A DNA stretch of 64,000 nucleotides from assembly GCA_003222245.1 (NCBI GenBank), contig QHVH01000024.1, forward strand, positions 36,749-100,748, in the 5' to 3' direction. Shown here piece by piece: positions 1-8,654 of the stretch; the first letter of the stretch is position 1; every line of letters begins with the position of its first letter. A program made the translations under genes and the position numbers. Source of the stretch: Blastocatellia bacterium AA13 (GTDB taxonomy: Bacteria > Acidobacteriota > Blastocatellia > UBA7656). The notes beneath the pieces are model-generated. The model saw only the letters and a list, made by a program, of their open reading frames with translations, did not search any database and had not been told where the DNA came from.

Positions 1-1344
1 AAAGGCAATGAGGCCGACGCCCGAGCCGCTATCGACGCCGCCGACGCGGCCTTCGACGCATGGTCCCACACCTCAGCCGAAGATCGGGCGAAGTTGCTTT
101 TCAAATCCGCTGAGCTTGTGAATTCACACCGAAAAGAACTCGCCGAAATTCTGACCCGTGAACAGGGCAAGCCGCTTCAAGAAGCCGACACCGAAATCGA
201 GCACTTCCTGCACGGACTCGAATTCTACGCGGGTCTCGCTTCAAAGGTGCGCGGAGCACAGGTGCCGCTTCCCGCAAAGAACGCGTACGGAATGGTAATC
301 CGGAAACCGCTCGGCGTCTGCGGCGCTATAGTGCCATGGAATTTTCCAATCACTCTCATGGGAACCAAGGTCGGACCCGCGCTCGCGGCGGGAAACACCG
401 TAGTAGTAAAACCCGCCTCGACCACGCCTCTCTGCTCGATCCGAATAATCGATTTGATGAATCAAGCAGGCGTTCCTAAAGGCGTTCTCAACATAGTCAC
501 CGGACCCGGGAGCGTCGTCGGCGAAGAGCTTCTCAAGAATCCCAAGATTCGCCGCATCGCGTTCACCGGCGAGTCAGGCACCGGCAAACACATTGCCGAA
601 GTTGCCTGCGGTGATTTCAAACGCGTAACGCTCGAGCTTGGCGGCTCCGATCCTATGATCGTTTGCGACGACGCTGACGTTCAGAAAGCCATCACCGGCG
701 CTATGGTCGGCAGGTTCTGGAACGCCGGGCAGGCATGTCTCGCCGTAAAGCGCCTCTATGTATTCGAGAAGTTGTTTGATCAGCTCGTCGAAGGTCTTTC
801 TAGCAAGGTAGCCCGCTATGAAGTCGGCGACGGAATGACCAAAGCGGATAAACCTAAGATTCGTATGGGCCCGCTTCACACCGCCGATCAGCGCGCCGAA
901 ATAGAGGCTCAGGTAGAAGACGCCGTGAAGCGAGGCGCCAGGATTGCACTCGGCGGCTCGCGGCCCGAAGGCAGCCAGTACGAGAAAGGGTTCTACTACA
1001 ATCCCACAATCCTCGTCGACGTGCCCGACGATGCGCGCGCCGTCACCGAAGAAACGTTTGGCCCGGTGCTTCCGATCTTCAAGGTGTCCAGCCTCGACGA
1101 AGCAATCGACCGCGCGAATAAATCGATCTACGGCCTGGGCTCTTCGATATGGACGAAGAACATCGACACCATAGATACCGCGGTTGATCGGCTTCAAGCC
1201 GGCAACGTGTGGGTCAATTCCCTTCACTACGGCTACGACGAGCTTCCGTTCGGCGGAATCAAGGCGAGCGGGTTCGGCCGCGAGCACGGGCCGGAGGCGC
1301 TCGACTACTATCTCGAACCCAAGGGCGTGGTGATAACGCGATAA
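1..1344 (+). CDS. Aldehyde dehydrogenase, 5' end cut by window edge
   Basis: NAD(P)-dependent aldehyde dehydrogenase of the succinate-semialdehyde dehydrogenase type, oxidising an aldehyde to its carboxylate in the cytosol. The reading frame is open from base 1, so the start codon lies outside the window; about 447 residues are visible, against roughly 480 for the family. The general-base Glu sits in LELGGSDP (visible codon 212) and the catalytic Cys in GQACLAVKR (codon 246). A close paralog follows after 134 bp, then acyl-CoA genes on the same strand. The substrate cannot be told from sequence; an aldehyde produced in or feeding the downstream acyl-CoA pathway is an inference. Confidence 0.93.
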   Translation, partial: KGNEADARAAIDAADAAFDAWSHTSAEDRAKLLFKSAELVNSHRKELAEILTREQGKPLQEADTEIEHFLHGLEFYAGLASKVRGAQVPLPAKNAYGMVIRKPLGVCGAIVPWNFPITLMGTKVGPALAAGNTVVVKPASTTPLCSIRIIDLMNQAGVPKGVLNIVTGPGSVVGEELLKNPKIRRIAFTGESGTGKHIAEVACGDFKRVTLELGGSDPMIVCDDADVQKAITGAMVGRFWNAGQACLAVKRLYVFEKLFDQLVEGLSSKVARYEVGDGMTKADKPKIRMGPLHTADQRAEIEAQVEDAVKRGARIALGGSRPEGSQYEKGFYYNPTILVDVPDDARAVTEETFGPVLPIFKVSSLDEAIDRANKSIYGLGSSIWTKNIDTIDTAVDRLQAGNVWVNSLHYGYDELPFGGIKASGFGREHGPEALDYYLEPKGVVITR

Positions 1345-1478
1345 CCGACCGTCCCGCGATGAGACTTCGCCGATCGCTTTCTACGCGCAGCGAGAATTGC
1401 GGTCGTCGAATCCCGGCGCGAGAGATTATGACTTATCTCGGTCGACAACTCTCAGGATGGACCTGATGGGGAGGCCTT

Positions 1479-2915
1479 ATGGCGCAAATGTTAATAGGCG
1501 GCGAGTGGGTGGGCTCGCGAAACGGCAATAGCGTTAACGTAGTGAACCCGGCGACCGGTGAGGTCGTCGATACCGCTCCGCGAGCAACCGTCGAAGACGC
1601 TCGCGACGCAATCGATACCGCCGAACGCGCGTTCCACGTGTGGAGTGAATGGCCGCAGGCCAAACGCGCCGACGTGCTGAAACGCGCGGTCGCGCTGTTC
1701 CACCTTCACGAAAAGGAACTCGCCACTCTGTTGACCAAAGAGCAGGGCAAGCCGATTCGCGAGGCCGTGCTCGAAATACGGCGGTTCGCTCACACGATCG
1801 ACTATTACGCCGGTCTCGGAAAAAACATTCGAGGCGGCTACATTCCTCAGATCGACGAGAATACTTACGGGATGATCATTCGAAGGCCGCTAGGCGTGTG
1901 CGGCGCCATAGTTCCCTGGAATTTTCCGGTCTCGTTGATGGGAAACAAAATCGGTCCTGCGTTGTTGGCGGGTAACACGATGGTCATCAAGCCCGCCGAA
2001 ACTACGCCGCTCACAGACCTGAAAGTAGTCGGCCTCTTCGCCGAAGCCGGTCTGCCGGCGGGCGCGCTCAATGTAGTCACGGGCCAGGGCTCCGTCGTAG
2101 GCGAAGAAATAGTCACGAATCCAAAGGTGCGCAAGATAGGTTTCACGGGTTCAACCGACGTAGGCCGCCGCGTGATGGCTTCGGCCGCGGCCACGCTCAA
2201 GCACGTGACGCTCGAGCTCGGCGGTTCCGATCCTATGATCGTTTGCGACGACGCCGATCTCGACAACGCCGTTAAAGCCGCGGCTACCGGGCGGTTCTTC
2301 AACTGCGGCCAGGCTTGTCTCGCCATCAAGCGGCTCTATCTGTTCGAGTCGATCGCCGAGGACTTTATAAATCAACTCACGGCCCGCGTGAAGAAGCTGC
2401 GGGTCGGCAACGGCCTCGCCGACGGCACGATTATCGGTCCTCTTCATAGCCGCGGCCAGCGAGATGAAGTTGAGTCGCAGGTCGAGGACGCGGTCAGCCG
2501 AGGCGCTCGGGTTCTGGTCGGCGGAAACCGCCCCACCGGAGACGAGTTCGATCGAGGCAATTTCTATCTGCCCACTCTCGTCGCGGATGCTCCGGAGGAT
2601 TGCAGGCTGGTAAGCGAAGAGGTGTTCGGCCCGGCCCTGCCGATTCTCAAGGTGAAAGATCTGGACGAAGCCATCGAGAAGGCCAACAACTCGATCTTTG
2701 GGCTGGGCTCTTCCATATGGACAAACGATCTGAACCGGGCTACGCGCGCCGCCGAAAGGATCGAGGCGGGTTATACCTGGGTGAACTCGGCTCAGGTCAT
2801 CTATGACGAGCTTCCGTTCGGCGGCTGGAAGCAGAGCGGAATGGGCAAGGAGCACGGACCCGAAGCGCTCGAATACTACACCGAAACCAAGTCCGTCGTT
2901 GTGAAGAGCCGATAA
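1479..2915 (+). CDS. Aldehyde dehydrogenase (succinate-semialdehyde dehydrogenase-like)
   Basis: Complete 478-residue aldehyde dehydrogenase, the normal family length. Glu246 lies in LELGGSDP and the catalytic Cys280 in CGQACLAIKR; the PWNFP motif near residue 145 belongs to the NAD(P)-binding domain. It is a clear paralog of the partial gene just upstream, so the pair arose by tandem duplication. The next gene, a crotonase, starts only 2 bp after the stop, which indicates one transcript and points to a role in acyl-CoA or aldehyde catabolism. Substrate specificity (succinate semialdehyde, methylmalonate semialdehyde or another aldehyde) is not resolved. Confidence 0.94.
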   Translation: MAQMLIGGEWVGSRNGNSVNVVNPATGEVVDTAPRATVEDARDAIDTAERAFHVWSEWPQAKRADVLKRAVALFHLHEKELATLLTKEQGKPIREAVLEIRRFAHTIDYYAGLGKNIRGGYIPQIDENTYGMIIRRPLGVCGAIVPWNFPVSLMGNKIGPALLAGNTMVIKPAETTPLTDLKVVGLFAEAGLPAGALNVVTGQGSVVGEEIVTNPKVRKIGFTGSTDVGRRVMASAAATLKHVTLELGGSDPMIVCDDADLDNAVKAAATGRFFNCGQACLAIKRLYLFESIAEDFINQLTARVKKLRVGNGLADGTIIGPLHSRGQRDEVESQVEDAVSRGARVLVGGNRPTGDEFDRGNFYLPTLVADAPEDCRLVSEEVFGPALPILKVKDLDEAIEKANNSIFGLGSSIWTNDLNRATRAAERIEAGYTWVNSAQVIYDELPFGGWKQSGMGKEHGPEALEYYTETKSVVVKSR

Positions 2916-2917
2916 AG

Positions 2918-3700
2918 ATGAGCTACAAGACAATCATCCTCGAGATCAGCGATCGAATCGCGACGATAACGCTCAATCGGCCCGACTTTCTCAACGCGGT
3001 CAACGAAGACATGCGCGACGATTTCACGCGGTTGATTTCCGAGCTGCAGACGCGCGATGAGATCGGCGCGGTGATCTTAACCGGCGCGGGCCGCGCCTTC
3101 TCCGCCGGGGGCGACATCTCGTACTTCGAACGCGACTGGGATACGACTAGCTTCCGCGCCGAGAATCACAGGCTCATGCAATTCTTTGACGAGCTCGAAC
3201 AGATCGAGAAGCCGGTGATCGCCGCGGTGAATGGCCCGTGTACCGGGGCGGGGCTCCAGGTCACGCTCTCGTGTGATCTGCGGCTTGCTTCGGATCGAGC
3301 CAAGTTCGGATTCAAGGAGAACAACATCGGCCTGATACCCGGAGCCGGAGGCTGCTCACGCCTGGTCAAGCTGATCGGCTACGGAAAAGCAAAAGAGTTG
3401 ATCTTCATTGGCGACATGATTTCGGCCGCGGAAGCCGAGCGCATCGGTATGGTCAATCGAGTCGTTCCTCACGATGAGTTGATGGCGGAGGCTCGATCCA
3501 TGGCGGCGCATCTGTTGACTCGGGCGCCGCAGGCCCTGGGACTCGCCAAGAAGATTCTCTGGCAGTCGGTGACCGCCGACTTTCAAACCGGCCGCGTTCT
3601 GGAGGCGCTCGCGCAAAGCGTATTGATCAAGAGCGAAGATCATCGCGAGGGAATTCGCGCATTCAGAGAGAAGCGAAAGCCGAAGTTCAACGGGCGCTAG
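2918..3700 (+). CDS. Enoyl-CoA hydratase/isomerase family protein (crotonase 1)
   Basis: Crotonase-fold acyl-CoA enzyme of 260 residues. The oxyanion-hole region SAGGDIS (62-68) and NGPCTGAG are present. Of the two catalytic glutamates of classical enoyl-CoA hydratase, the second is kept (Glu134 in FKENNIG) but the first is replaced by Gln114, so simple hydration may be altered; methylglutaconyl-CoA hydratase-like or other crotonase activity is possible. It starts 2 bp after the aldehyde dehydrogenase stop and precedes a second crotonase by 46 bp, in an operon with a 3-hydroxyacyl-CoA dehydrogenase. The family call is firm; the exact reaction is uncertain. Confidence 0.9.
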   Translation: MSYKTIILEISDRIATITLNRPDFLNAVNEDMRDDFTRLISELQTRDEIGAVILTGAGRAFSAGGDISYFERDWDTTSFRAENHRLMQFFDELEQIEKPVIAAVNGPCTGAGLQVTLSCDLRLASDRAKFGFKENNIGLIPGAGGCSRLVKLIGYGKAKELIFIGDMISAAEAERIGMVNRVVPHDELMAEARSMAAHLLTRAPQALGLAKKILWQSVTADFQTGRVLEALAQSVLIKSEDHREGIRAFREKRKPKFNGR

Positions 3701-3746
3701 TTTCAGCCCGAGATGTCATTTATACGGCGCTCAATCTCTGACTGAA

Positions 3747-4526
3747 ATGGGCTACGACAATATAAAACTTGAACGGGACGGCGCGATCGCAACCATTACT
3801 CTCAATCGGCCTGAGAAGCTGAACGCCTTCGTAGGCACGATGCGAGAGGAGATCCTCGCCGCGCTCCGCGATTGTGAGTCCGACGAGACCCGCGTCGTTG
3901 TGCTCACGGGCGCCGGCGCCGGCTTCTGCTCCGGCGCGGATGTCCGCTTCCTCGCCGAAGTGCGAAACAACAATGACGGCGATTCACTCGATAGAGTGCT
4001 CACCGCCGCTCGAAACGTCGTGCAGAAAATCAGGGCCCTTGCGAAGCCGGTCATCGCTTCAGTGAACGGTCCGACAGCCGGCGGAGGCATCAACCTGGCG
4101 CTTGCGTGCGATGTACGAATCGCAAGTGAACGCGCAACCTTTGGAGAGACCTTCATCAGGCTCGGGCTCCATCCCGATTGGGGCGGAACTTTTTTCCTGC
4201 CGAGGCTCGCCGGTACGGCGGTCGCCTGCGAAATGATGATGAGCGGCGACGTGATCAACGCTGAGGAAGCGCTTCGATTGGGCCTCGTCAATAAAGTCGT
4301 AGCCCACGACGAGCTGCCGGAAGAAACTCGAAAGATGGCGGAGCGATTCGCGCGGAACTCTCCAACGATTATCGCAATGATAAAGAAAGCGGTTTATGCG
4401 GGCGTGATCTCCGACTTCGACACGATGCTCTTTCACGAGACCGCCAATCAGAAGGCGGCCTTTGCTCTCGAAGACTCCGCCGAGGGACTCAACGCGTTTC
4501 TCGAAAAGCGGCCGCCGAGGTTTTGA
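3747..4526 (+). CDS. Crotonase 2, PaaG-like enoyl-CoA isomerase
   Basis: Crotonase-family protein of 259 residues. Both hydratase glutamates are missing: the first position is Asn116 (GGGINLAL) and the second is Phe136. Instead it has Asp144 in HPDWGG followed by LPRLAG, the arrangement of PaaG-type and delta3-delta2 enoyl-CoA isomerases, where this Asp is catalytic. It therefore more likely moves or isomerises a double bond or ring than hydrates one. The following dehydrogenase begins 2 bp after the stop. Isomerase is an inference from active-site residues; the substrate could be a phenylacetate-pathway intermediate or an unsaturated fatty acyl-CoA. Confidence 0.88.
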   Translation: MGYDNIKLERDGAIATITLNRPEKLNAFVGTMREEILAALRDCESDETRVVVLTGAGAGFCSGADVRFLAEVRNNNDGDSLDRVLTAARNVVQKIRALAKPVIASVNGPTAGGGINLALACDVRIASERATFGETFIRLGLHPDWGGTFFLPRLAGTAVACEMMMSGDVINAEEALRLGLVNKVVAHDELPEETRKMAERFARNSPTIIAMIKKAVYAGVISDFDTMLFHETANQKAAFALEDSAEGLNAFLEKRPPRF

Positions 4527-4528
4527 GA

Positions 4529-5380
4529 ATGGCTATTCAGACGATCGCGGTTATCGGAGCGGGAACGATGGGCCACGGCATAGCCCAAATAGCCGCCCAA
4601 GCCGGATTCAATGTTGCGCTTCACGACACCGGAGAAGCGCTGGTCGGCAGAGGACTGTCGAACATTCGAAATAACCTCGCCAAAGGGGTCGAGCGAGGCA
4701 AGGTCACCGAAGCCGAGATGCGCGAGACCCTCGCGCGAGTGCGTGGAACCGTCGATCTGCTGGATGCGGCCGGCGGAGCCGATCTCGTGGTAGAAGCCAT
4801 AATTGAAAAGCTGGATGCAAAGCTCGAGCTCTTCGCCAGTCTCAGCAACATCCGCGGGCAAACGGCGATTCTCGCGACCAACACATCTTCCTTGAGCATC
4901 GAGCTGATAGCCGCCGCTGTCGAACACCCGGACAGGGTGATCGGAATGCACTTCTTCAATCCGCCTCACCTCATGAAGCTGGTTGAAGTCATACGCGCTC
5001 CTGAAACATCAGATCAAACGCTCACCGCCGTGCTCGACGTTGTAGCTCGAATGGGCAAAGAGGCGATCACGGTGAGAGACTCGCCGGGGTTCGCTACGAG
5101 CAGACTCGGAGTCGCTATCGGACTCGAAGCAATGCGTATGCTGCAAGAAGGCGTCGCGAGCGCGGAGGATATCGATAAAGCGATGGTGCTCGGCTACAAC
5201 CATCCAATGGGACCGCTTCGCCTGACCGACCTGGTGGGACTCGACATCAGGCTCAATATTGCGGAGTACCTCCACGAGAAGCTTGCGACTGATGTATTCA
5301 AGCCTCCGGAGATTCTGAAGCGAATGGTGGAAGAAGGAAAACTCGGCAAGAAGAGCGGCGAAGGCTTTTATAAATGGTGA
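4529..5380 (+). CDS. 3-hydroxyacyl-CoA dehydrogenase (3-hydroxybutyryl-CoA dehydrogenase type)
   Basis: NAD(P)-dependent oxidation of 3-hydroxyacyl-CoA to 3-ketoacyl-CoA. The 283-residue length is that of stand-alone Hbd/PaaH-like enzymes, without a fused crotonase domain. The Rossmann motif GAGTMGHG lies at 10-17, Ser120 in NTSS and catalytic His141 in HFFNPPH. A TTG six bases upstream (4523) is also in frame and would overlap the previous stop; I prefer the ATG at 4529. It sits between crotonase genes, so hydration and oxidation steps are encoded together. An orthologous thiolase is not adjacent, although one lies near 51 kb. Confidence 0.93.
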   Translation: MAIQTIAVIGAGTMGHGIAQIAAQAGFNVALHDTGEALVGRGLSNIRNNLAKGVERGKVTEAEMRETLARVRGTVDLLDAAGGADLVVEAIIEKLDAKLELFASLSNIRGQTAILATNTSSLSIELIAAAVEHPDRVIGMHFFNPPHLMKLVEVIRAPETSDQTLTAVLDVVARMGKEAITVRDSPGFATSRLGVAIGLEAMRMLQEGVASAEDIDKAMVLGYNHPMGPLRLTDLVGLDIRLNIAEYLHEKLATDVFKPPEILKRMVEEGKLGKKSGEGFYKW

Positions 5381-5411
5381 AGAATTTTAGCTCGCTCGAA
5401 GGAGATTTGAA

Positions 5412-6191
5412 ATGGCGTTAGAGAACGTTCTTATTGAAAAGCGCGGCCGTATCGCGATCGTGATCGTCAATCGGCCCGACAAACTGAATGCTCTAAACAT
5501 CCGCACTCGCGAAGACATTCTCGCCGCGTTCGACGAGCTCGAGCGCGATGACGAAGTACGCGTAGTTGTAATCACCGGAGCCGGTGAGAAAGCTTTTATC
5601 GCCGGAGCCGACATAAACGAGTTTGCGGGCAAGACCGCCGTTCAACAACGGGCGGTGATGAAGGGCCGCCGCGCTTTTGACGCCGTTGAAGATTTCCCGA
5701 AACCGGTGATCGCGATGATAAACGGGTTCGCGCTTGGAGGCGGATGCGAGCTGGCGCTCGCTTGCGATATCCGCGTTGCTTCGACGAAAGCAAAGCTCGG
5801 TCAGCCGGAGATAAAGCTTGGAATCATTCCAGGAGGCGGCGGCACGCAGCGCCTCACGAGGCTCATCGGAGAAGGCAAGGCCATGGAGTTGATTCTCACC
5901 GGTGACATGATCACGGCCGAGGAAGCCGAGCGGCTTGGTCTGGTCAACTACGTTTATGCACCCGACGAGCTCGAGGCGAAGACCATGGAGCTAGCGGGCA
6001 AGATCGCCGATATGAGCCCGGTCGCTCTGATGATGGCAAAACAGGCTGTGAAGAATGCTGCTCGAATGAGCATAAGAGCAGGACTGGAGTCAGAGACCGA
6101 ATTGTTCGCGCTGTGTTTCTCAAGCGAAGACAAGGAAGAAGGCGTCCGAGCGTTCATCGAAAAACGTAAAGCCGATTTCAAAGGCCGCTAG
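5412..6191 (+). CDS. Enoyl-CoA hydratase (crotonase 3)
   Basis: Canonical enoyl-CoA hydratase of 259 residues, adding water to trans-2-enoyl-CoA. Both catalytic glutamates are present: Glu113 in GGGCELAL and Glu133 in GQPEIKLG, with the PGGGGTQRL loop after them. A strong ribosome site (GAAGGAG, ending about 7 bases before the ATG) precedes it. It is the only one of the three crotonases here with the full hydratase active site, so it probably supplies the hydratase step for the operon. It follows the dehydrogenase by 31 bp and is the last gene before the strand switch. Confidence 0.94.
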   Translation: MALENVLIEKRGRIAIVIVNRPDKLNALNIRTREDILAAFDELERDDEVRVVVITGAGEKAFIAGADINEFAGKTAVQQRAVMKGRRAFDAVEDFPKPVIAMINGFALGGGCELALACDIRVASTKAKLGQPEIKLGIIPGGGGTQRLTRLIGEGKAMELILTGDMITAEEAERLGLVNYVYAPDELEAKTMELAGKIADMSPVALMMAKQAVKNAARMSIRAGLESETELFALCFSSEDKEEGVRAFIEKRKADFKGR

Positions 6192-6304
6192 CGCGGGCTC
6201 TTGGATCGCTCAACGCGCCCCTGACGCGGCGAAGATCGGGTCGCCGATGCCCCACAGACATTTCAATTGTCCGGAGCGCGGACGGCTTCATACGACTTAT
6301 TACA

Positions 6305-6733
6305 TCACTGCTCCCGCTCTGTATACTCCGCAACGAACAGTTTGCCGTCGTAGTCTCTGATGCCGATTTGTAAATTTCGCAGCCAGCCAAGTCGTCCAAG
6401 AAGGTTTCTGGTGATGCCGGGATACTTCGCAAAATAGACCACGCTGGTCATTGTAATGCCAAGTGTCTGGAGCGTTACTTCGTGGCCAAATGATTCGATC
6501 GTTGTTCCGCCGATTGTGCCAAGCGCCCTCGGAATGCCTCGCTCTATATCCAGCCCGAGTTGAACCCCTGACTCATTGCTGAATAGACAAACCTCAGCGC
6601 CGGGGTCCACTTTCGCGGAGGCGCGATAGAACCCATTTGCGCTTGCGAGTGTCACTGGGATGGCAATCCCTTCCTCGCTGTCTCCATATCCGTAGACTAT
6701 CTCGAAGGTGAGTGTTTCCGGCATGTCAATCAC
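6305..6733 (-). CDS. Retropepsin-like aspartic protease fold protein
   Basis: Small 142-residue protein that looks like a single retropepsin-type domain. A VDPGAEVCLF segment near residue 42 occupies the place of the D-T/S-G catalytic loop, and the end contains a hydrophobic NLLGRLGWL stretch followed by a IGIRDYDGKLFV strand, as in stand-alone bacterial retropepsin-like proteins. The loop reads DPGA instead of DTGA. Its first codon overlaps the last bases of the upstream DUF5678 gene by 4 bp (ATGA), so the two are translationally coupled. Whether it is a protease, and on what substrate, cannot be shown here. Confidence 0.7.
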   Translation of the reverse strand: MIDMPETLTFEIVYGYGDSEEGIAIPVTLASANGFYRASAKVDPGAEVCLFSNESGVQLGLDIERGIPRALGTIGGTTIESFGHEVTLQTLGITMTSVVYFAKYPGITRNLLGRLGWLRNLQIGIRDYDGKLFVAEYTEREQ

Positions 6734-7101
6734 AGCCCAATAAAAGTAGGTTCATCGGGATGAGGGATGTAGACGATCAATGGGAGATACGCGCCATCCA
6801 ACCTGGCGGCGTTGGCGACTTCTCGCTCGGTGTCGCCGGCGGCAATCAAGCGATCGCCGTCCAGGCATACCCATCGGCCGGCGTATTCGGGTTTGTGTGC
6901 TTTGATCCAACGAAGGTTCGGCTTAGGGTCCGGTTCTGGAATGGGCGCCGGTCTAGCTTTCTCACTGCCAGATATGTTTGGGTTCGTCTCACCCTCTCGT
7001 ATCGCGCCGGTGGCGAGTCTTTTGTACAACACGACTCGATCCGAAGCCGAGAGCTCGGCAATCTCGCTAATGATCCTTTCGACAGTAATACTGGACATCA
7101 T
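6730..7101 (-). CDS. DUF5678 domain protein, partner of the retropepsin-like gene
   Basis: Protein of about 123 residues. The second half carries the DUF5678 pattern WIKAHKPEYAGRWVCLDG followed by DRLIAAGDTEREV; the N-terminal part resembles a short helical region (ITVERIISEIAELSASDR) then a Pro-rich linker. The frame is open further upstream, but an AAGGAGAAGA ribosome site lies just before two consecutive ATGs at 7101 and 7098, so the start is one of these. It overlaps the next gene by 4 bp. DUF5678 genes often occur next to retropepsin-like genes; a toxin-antitoxin-like or regulated-proteolysis role is only an inference. Confidence 0.75.
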   Translation of the reverse strand: MMSSITVERIISEIAELSASDRVVLYKRLATGAIREGETNPNISGSEKARPAPIPEPDPKPNLRWIKAHKPEYAGRWVCLDGDRLIAAGDTEREVANAARLDGAYLPLIVYIPHPDEPTFIGL

Positions 7102-8057
7102 TCTTCTCCTTGCACGAAACCCATTCACGTCTAAGGGCGATCCCTTAATGGCTTCATCTTATGCCCTGAATTAGGAACGTTACTTCGTCAGTTCTGATTT
7201 TATCATCGAACATCGTGAGTCGGCTCATAGAAACCCGGCGAAGGAACCTGTAGGCCTGAAAGGCCGACTATTAAACAGCCAGGGCAAGTGCGCCGCCCCT
7301 GGTTCCAGTGTTAATCCCGTCTAGCGCCGAAGGCGCGACATAAGCCTGTTGTTGCCACCGTGCGCAAAAACTAAACAATTTTCTCACGAAACGTTCCTTT
7401 CGCACCGTTCAGTCCTCGGAGCGGTTCGCTCCTCGATTCGCCAAAGGTTAGGAGACGTAAAGAATTACTTCCGGTTTGACGATGGGTCAACTCGACGTCA
7501 ACCCGCGGTGTCCGTCAACCCCAACGGGGTTGCATCGTTCAGCCCAGGGTTGCCGAGCACGGCTACCCTGGGTGACTGCCGCGTCCGTTCCAACCCCAAC
7601 GGGATTGTGGACGGAGTTGCGTGAACACAGCGGATCGCGATAACGCAGACATATGATCTCGCACCCGATATCAATGCAACGGTCGGCGCATTCCTTGTCG
7701 CGTATTCCCCCCCACTGACTAACGCAATGCCTTCCTCTTGTTCCTTAATCCATGCAGGCCGCAACCCCGTTGGGGTTGGCGTCAATCGCGCCACGTTCCC
7801 AGGGTAACCGACTACGGTAACCCTGGGCTGGCCGACACAACCCCTTCGGGGTAAGGAATTCTCGAACGGGAAAAGGCGGCATTCATCCGCCCTCATTTAA
7901 CTAACTGAGCGATTTCGGCATCGTTACGTGTTTCACGGGCATGGATCACTGTCCGTGCGGAAATGGAACCTCCAGGCGAAACGCAATCTGATGCCGACTT
8001 CCACTCATCGTTCAGAGCTGTTTGCTCTCGAGGTTCAGAGCTGTTTGGTCTTGAGAT
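7102..8057. repeat. Geneless block rich in palindromic REP-like repeats
   Basis: No convincing gene in about 950 bp. It holds several palindromic modules: GGCCT/AGGCC at 7253-7265, CCAGGG...CCCTGG at 7279-7302, GCGCC/GGCGC at 7324-7336, CAACCCC/GGGGTTG at 7516-7532, a long hairpin CCCAGGGT...ACCCTGGG at 7543-7572, and the last two modules again in opposite orientation at 7761-7778 and 7798-7827, plus AACCCC/GGGGT at 7839-7852. This resembles the interspersed palindromes common in Acidobacteria and Planctomycetes. The 132-codon reverse ORF across it is a by-product of the repeats. Confidence 0.75.
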
Positions 8058-8078
8058 TCAGAGCTGCTTGCTCTCGAG
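8010..8078. repeat. Three tandem 23-bp repeats at the 3' end of pgsA
   Basis: Three consecutive imperfect copies of a 23-bp unit (TTCAGAGCTG followed by TTTGCTCTCGAG or a variant) at 8010-8032, 8033-8055 and 8056-8078. The rightmost copy encodes the last residues of PgsA, ESKQL, and its stop codon; the other copies lie downstream. Likely slippage duplication. Confidence 0.85.
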
Positions 8079-8645
8079 CAACTCGGGCGAGCGGTTGATC
8101 GAATGCAGCCGCAGGATGCCGACTCCAGTGGCAAGATAACTGAGACCCGATGCGATCACCGTCGTCGCAACAATCCAGTACAAATACGGAACGAGAAATA
8201 GGAGATAGCCGGTCGAATTCAAAGCAAGAAACGATACGATGAGTCCAAGCTCCGCGAAAGTGTTTAGCTTGCCGATGAGCGACGGCTTGAACTCGCGGTA
8301 GCGGGCCTTAAGAAACACAATCAATGATCCAAGCAGAATCGCAACGTCGCGACCTACAACAAGCGCTGCAAGCCAGATTGGAATCGACGGTATCCCCGCC
8401 CGCGGCAGAGCCAGCACGATGTATCCGACCGTGGTCAGAATTTTGTCAGCAAGCGGATCGAGCAGCCGGCCAACCGAGCTGTGCTGATTGAACCGGCGCG
8501 CAACATATCCATCAAAGAAATCAGAGACGCTCGCCGCGAAGAATATGCCCAGCGCCAAGCCGAATGCGCCTTCGTTGACGAAATAGACGAACGGCGGGAT
8601 GAGGGCGATTCTGATCAGCGTAATTATGTTGGCCAGGGTCCACAT
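8058..8645 (-). CDS. pgsA: CDP-diacylglycerol--glycerol-3-phosphate 3-phosphatidyltransferase
   Basis: Integral membrane enzyme of the CDP-alcohol phosphatidyltransferase family, transferring a phosphatidyl group from CDP-diacylglycerol to glycerol-3-phosphate for phosphatidylglycerol synthesis. The family signature D-G-x2-A-R-x8-G-x3-D-x3-D is complete in DGYVARRF...GRLLDPLADK (residues about 44-66). Several hydrophobic segments follow and precede it; 195 residues is normal. It is the last gene of the MoxR/DUF58 run, 9 bp after the DUF58 gene. The C-terminus is encoded by one copy of a 23-bp tandem repeat. Another CDP-alcohol acceptor cannot be fully excluded. Confidence 0.88.
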   Translation of the reverse strand: MWTLANIITLIRIALIPPFVYFVNEGAFGLALGIFFAASVSDFFDGYVARRFNQHSSVGRLLDPLADKILTTVGYIVLALPRAGIPSIPIWLAALVVGRDVAILLGSLIVFLKARYREFKPSLIGKLNTFAELGLIVSFLALNSTGYLLFLVPYLYWIVATTVIASGLSYLATGVGILRLHSINRSPELLESKQL

Positions 8646-8654
8646 ATGAGCAGG

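Noticed and set aside
574..1287. Long reverse ORF over the first aldehyde dehydrogenase
   Set aside because: It is a shadow of a gene with clear catalytic motifs on the plus strand.
7498..7896. 132-codon reverse ORF
   Set aside because: Runs across palindromic repeats and its translation reflects the repeat modules, so it is not a gene.
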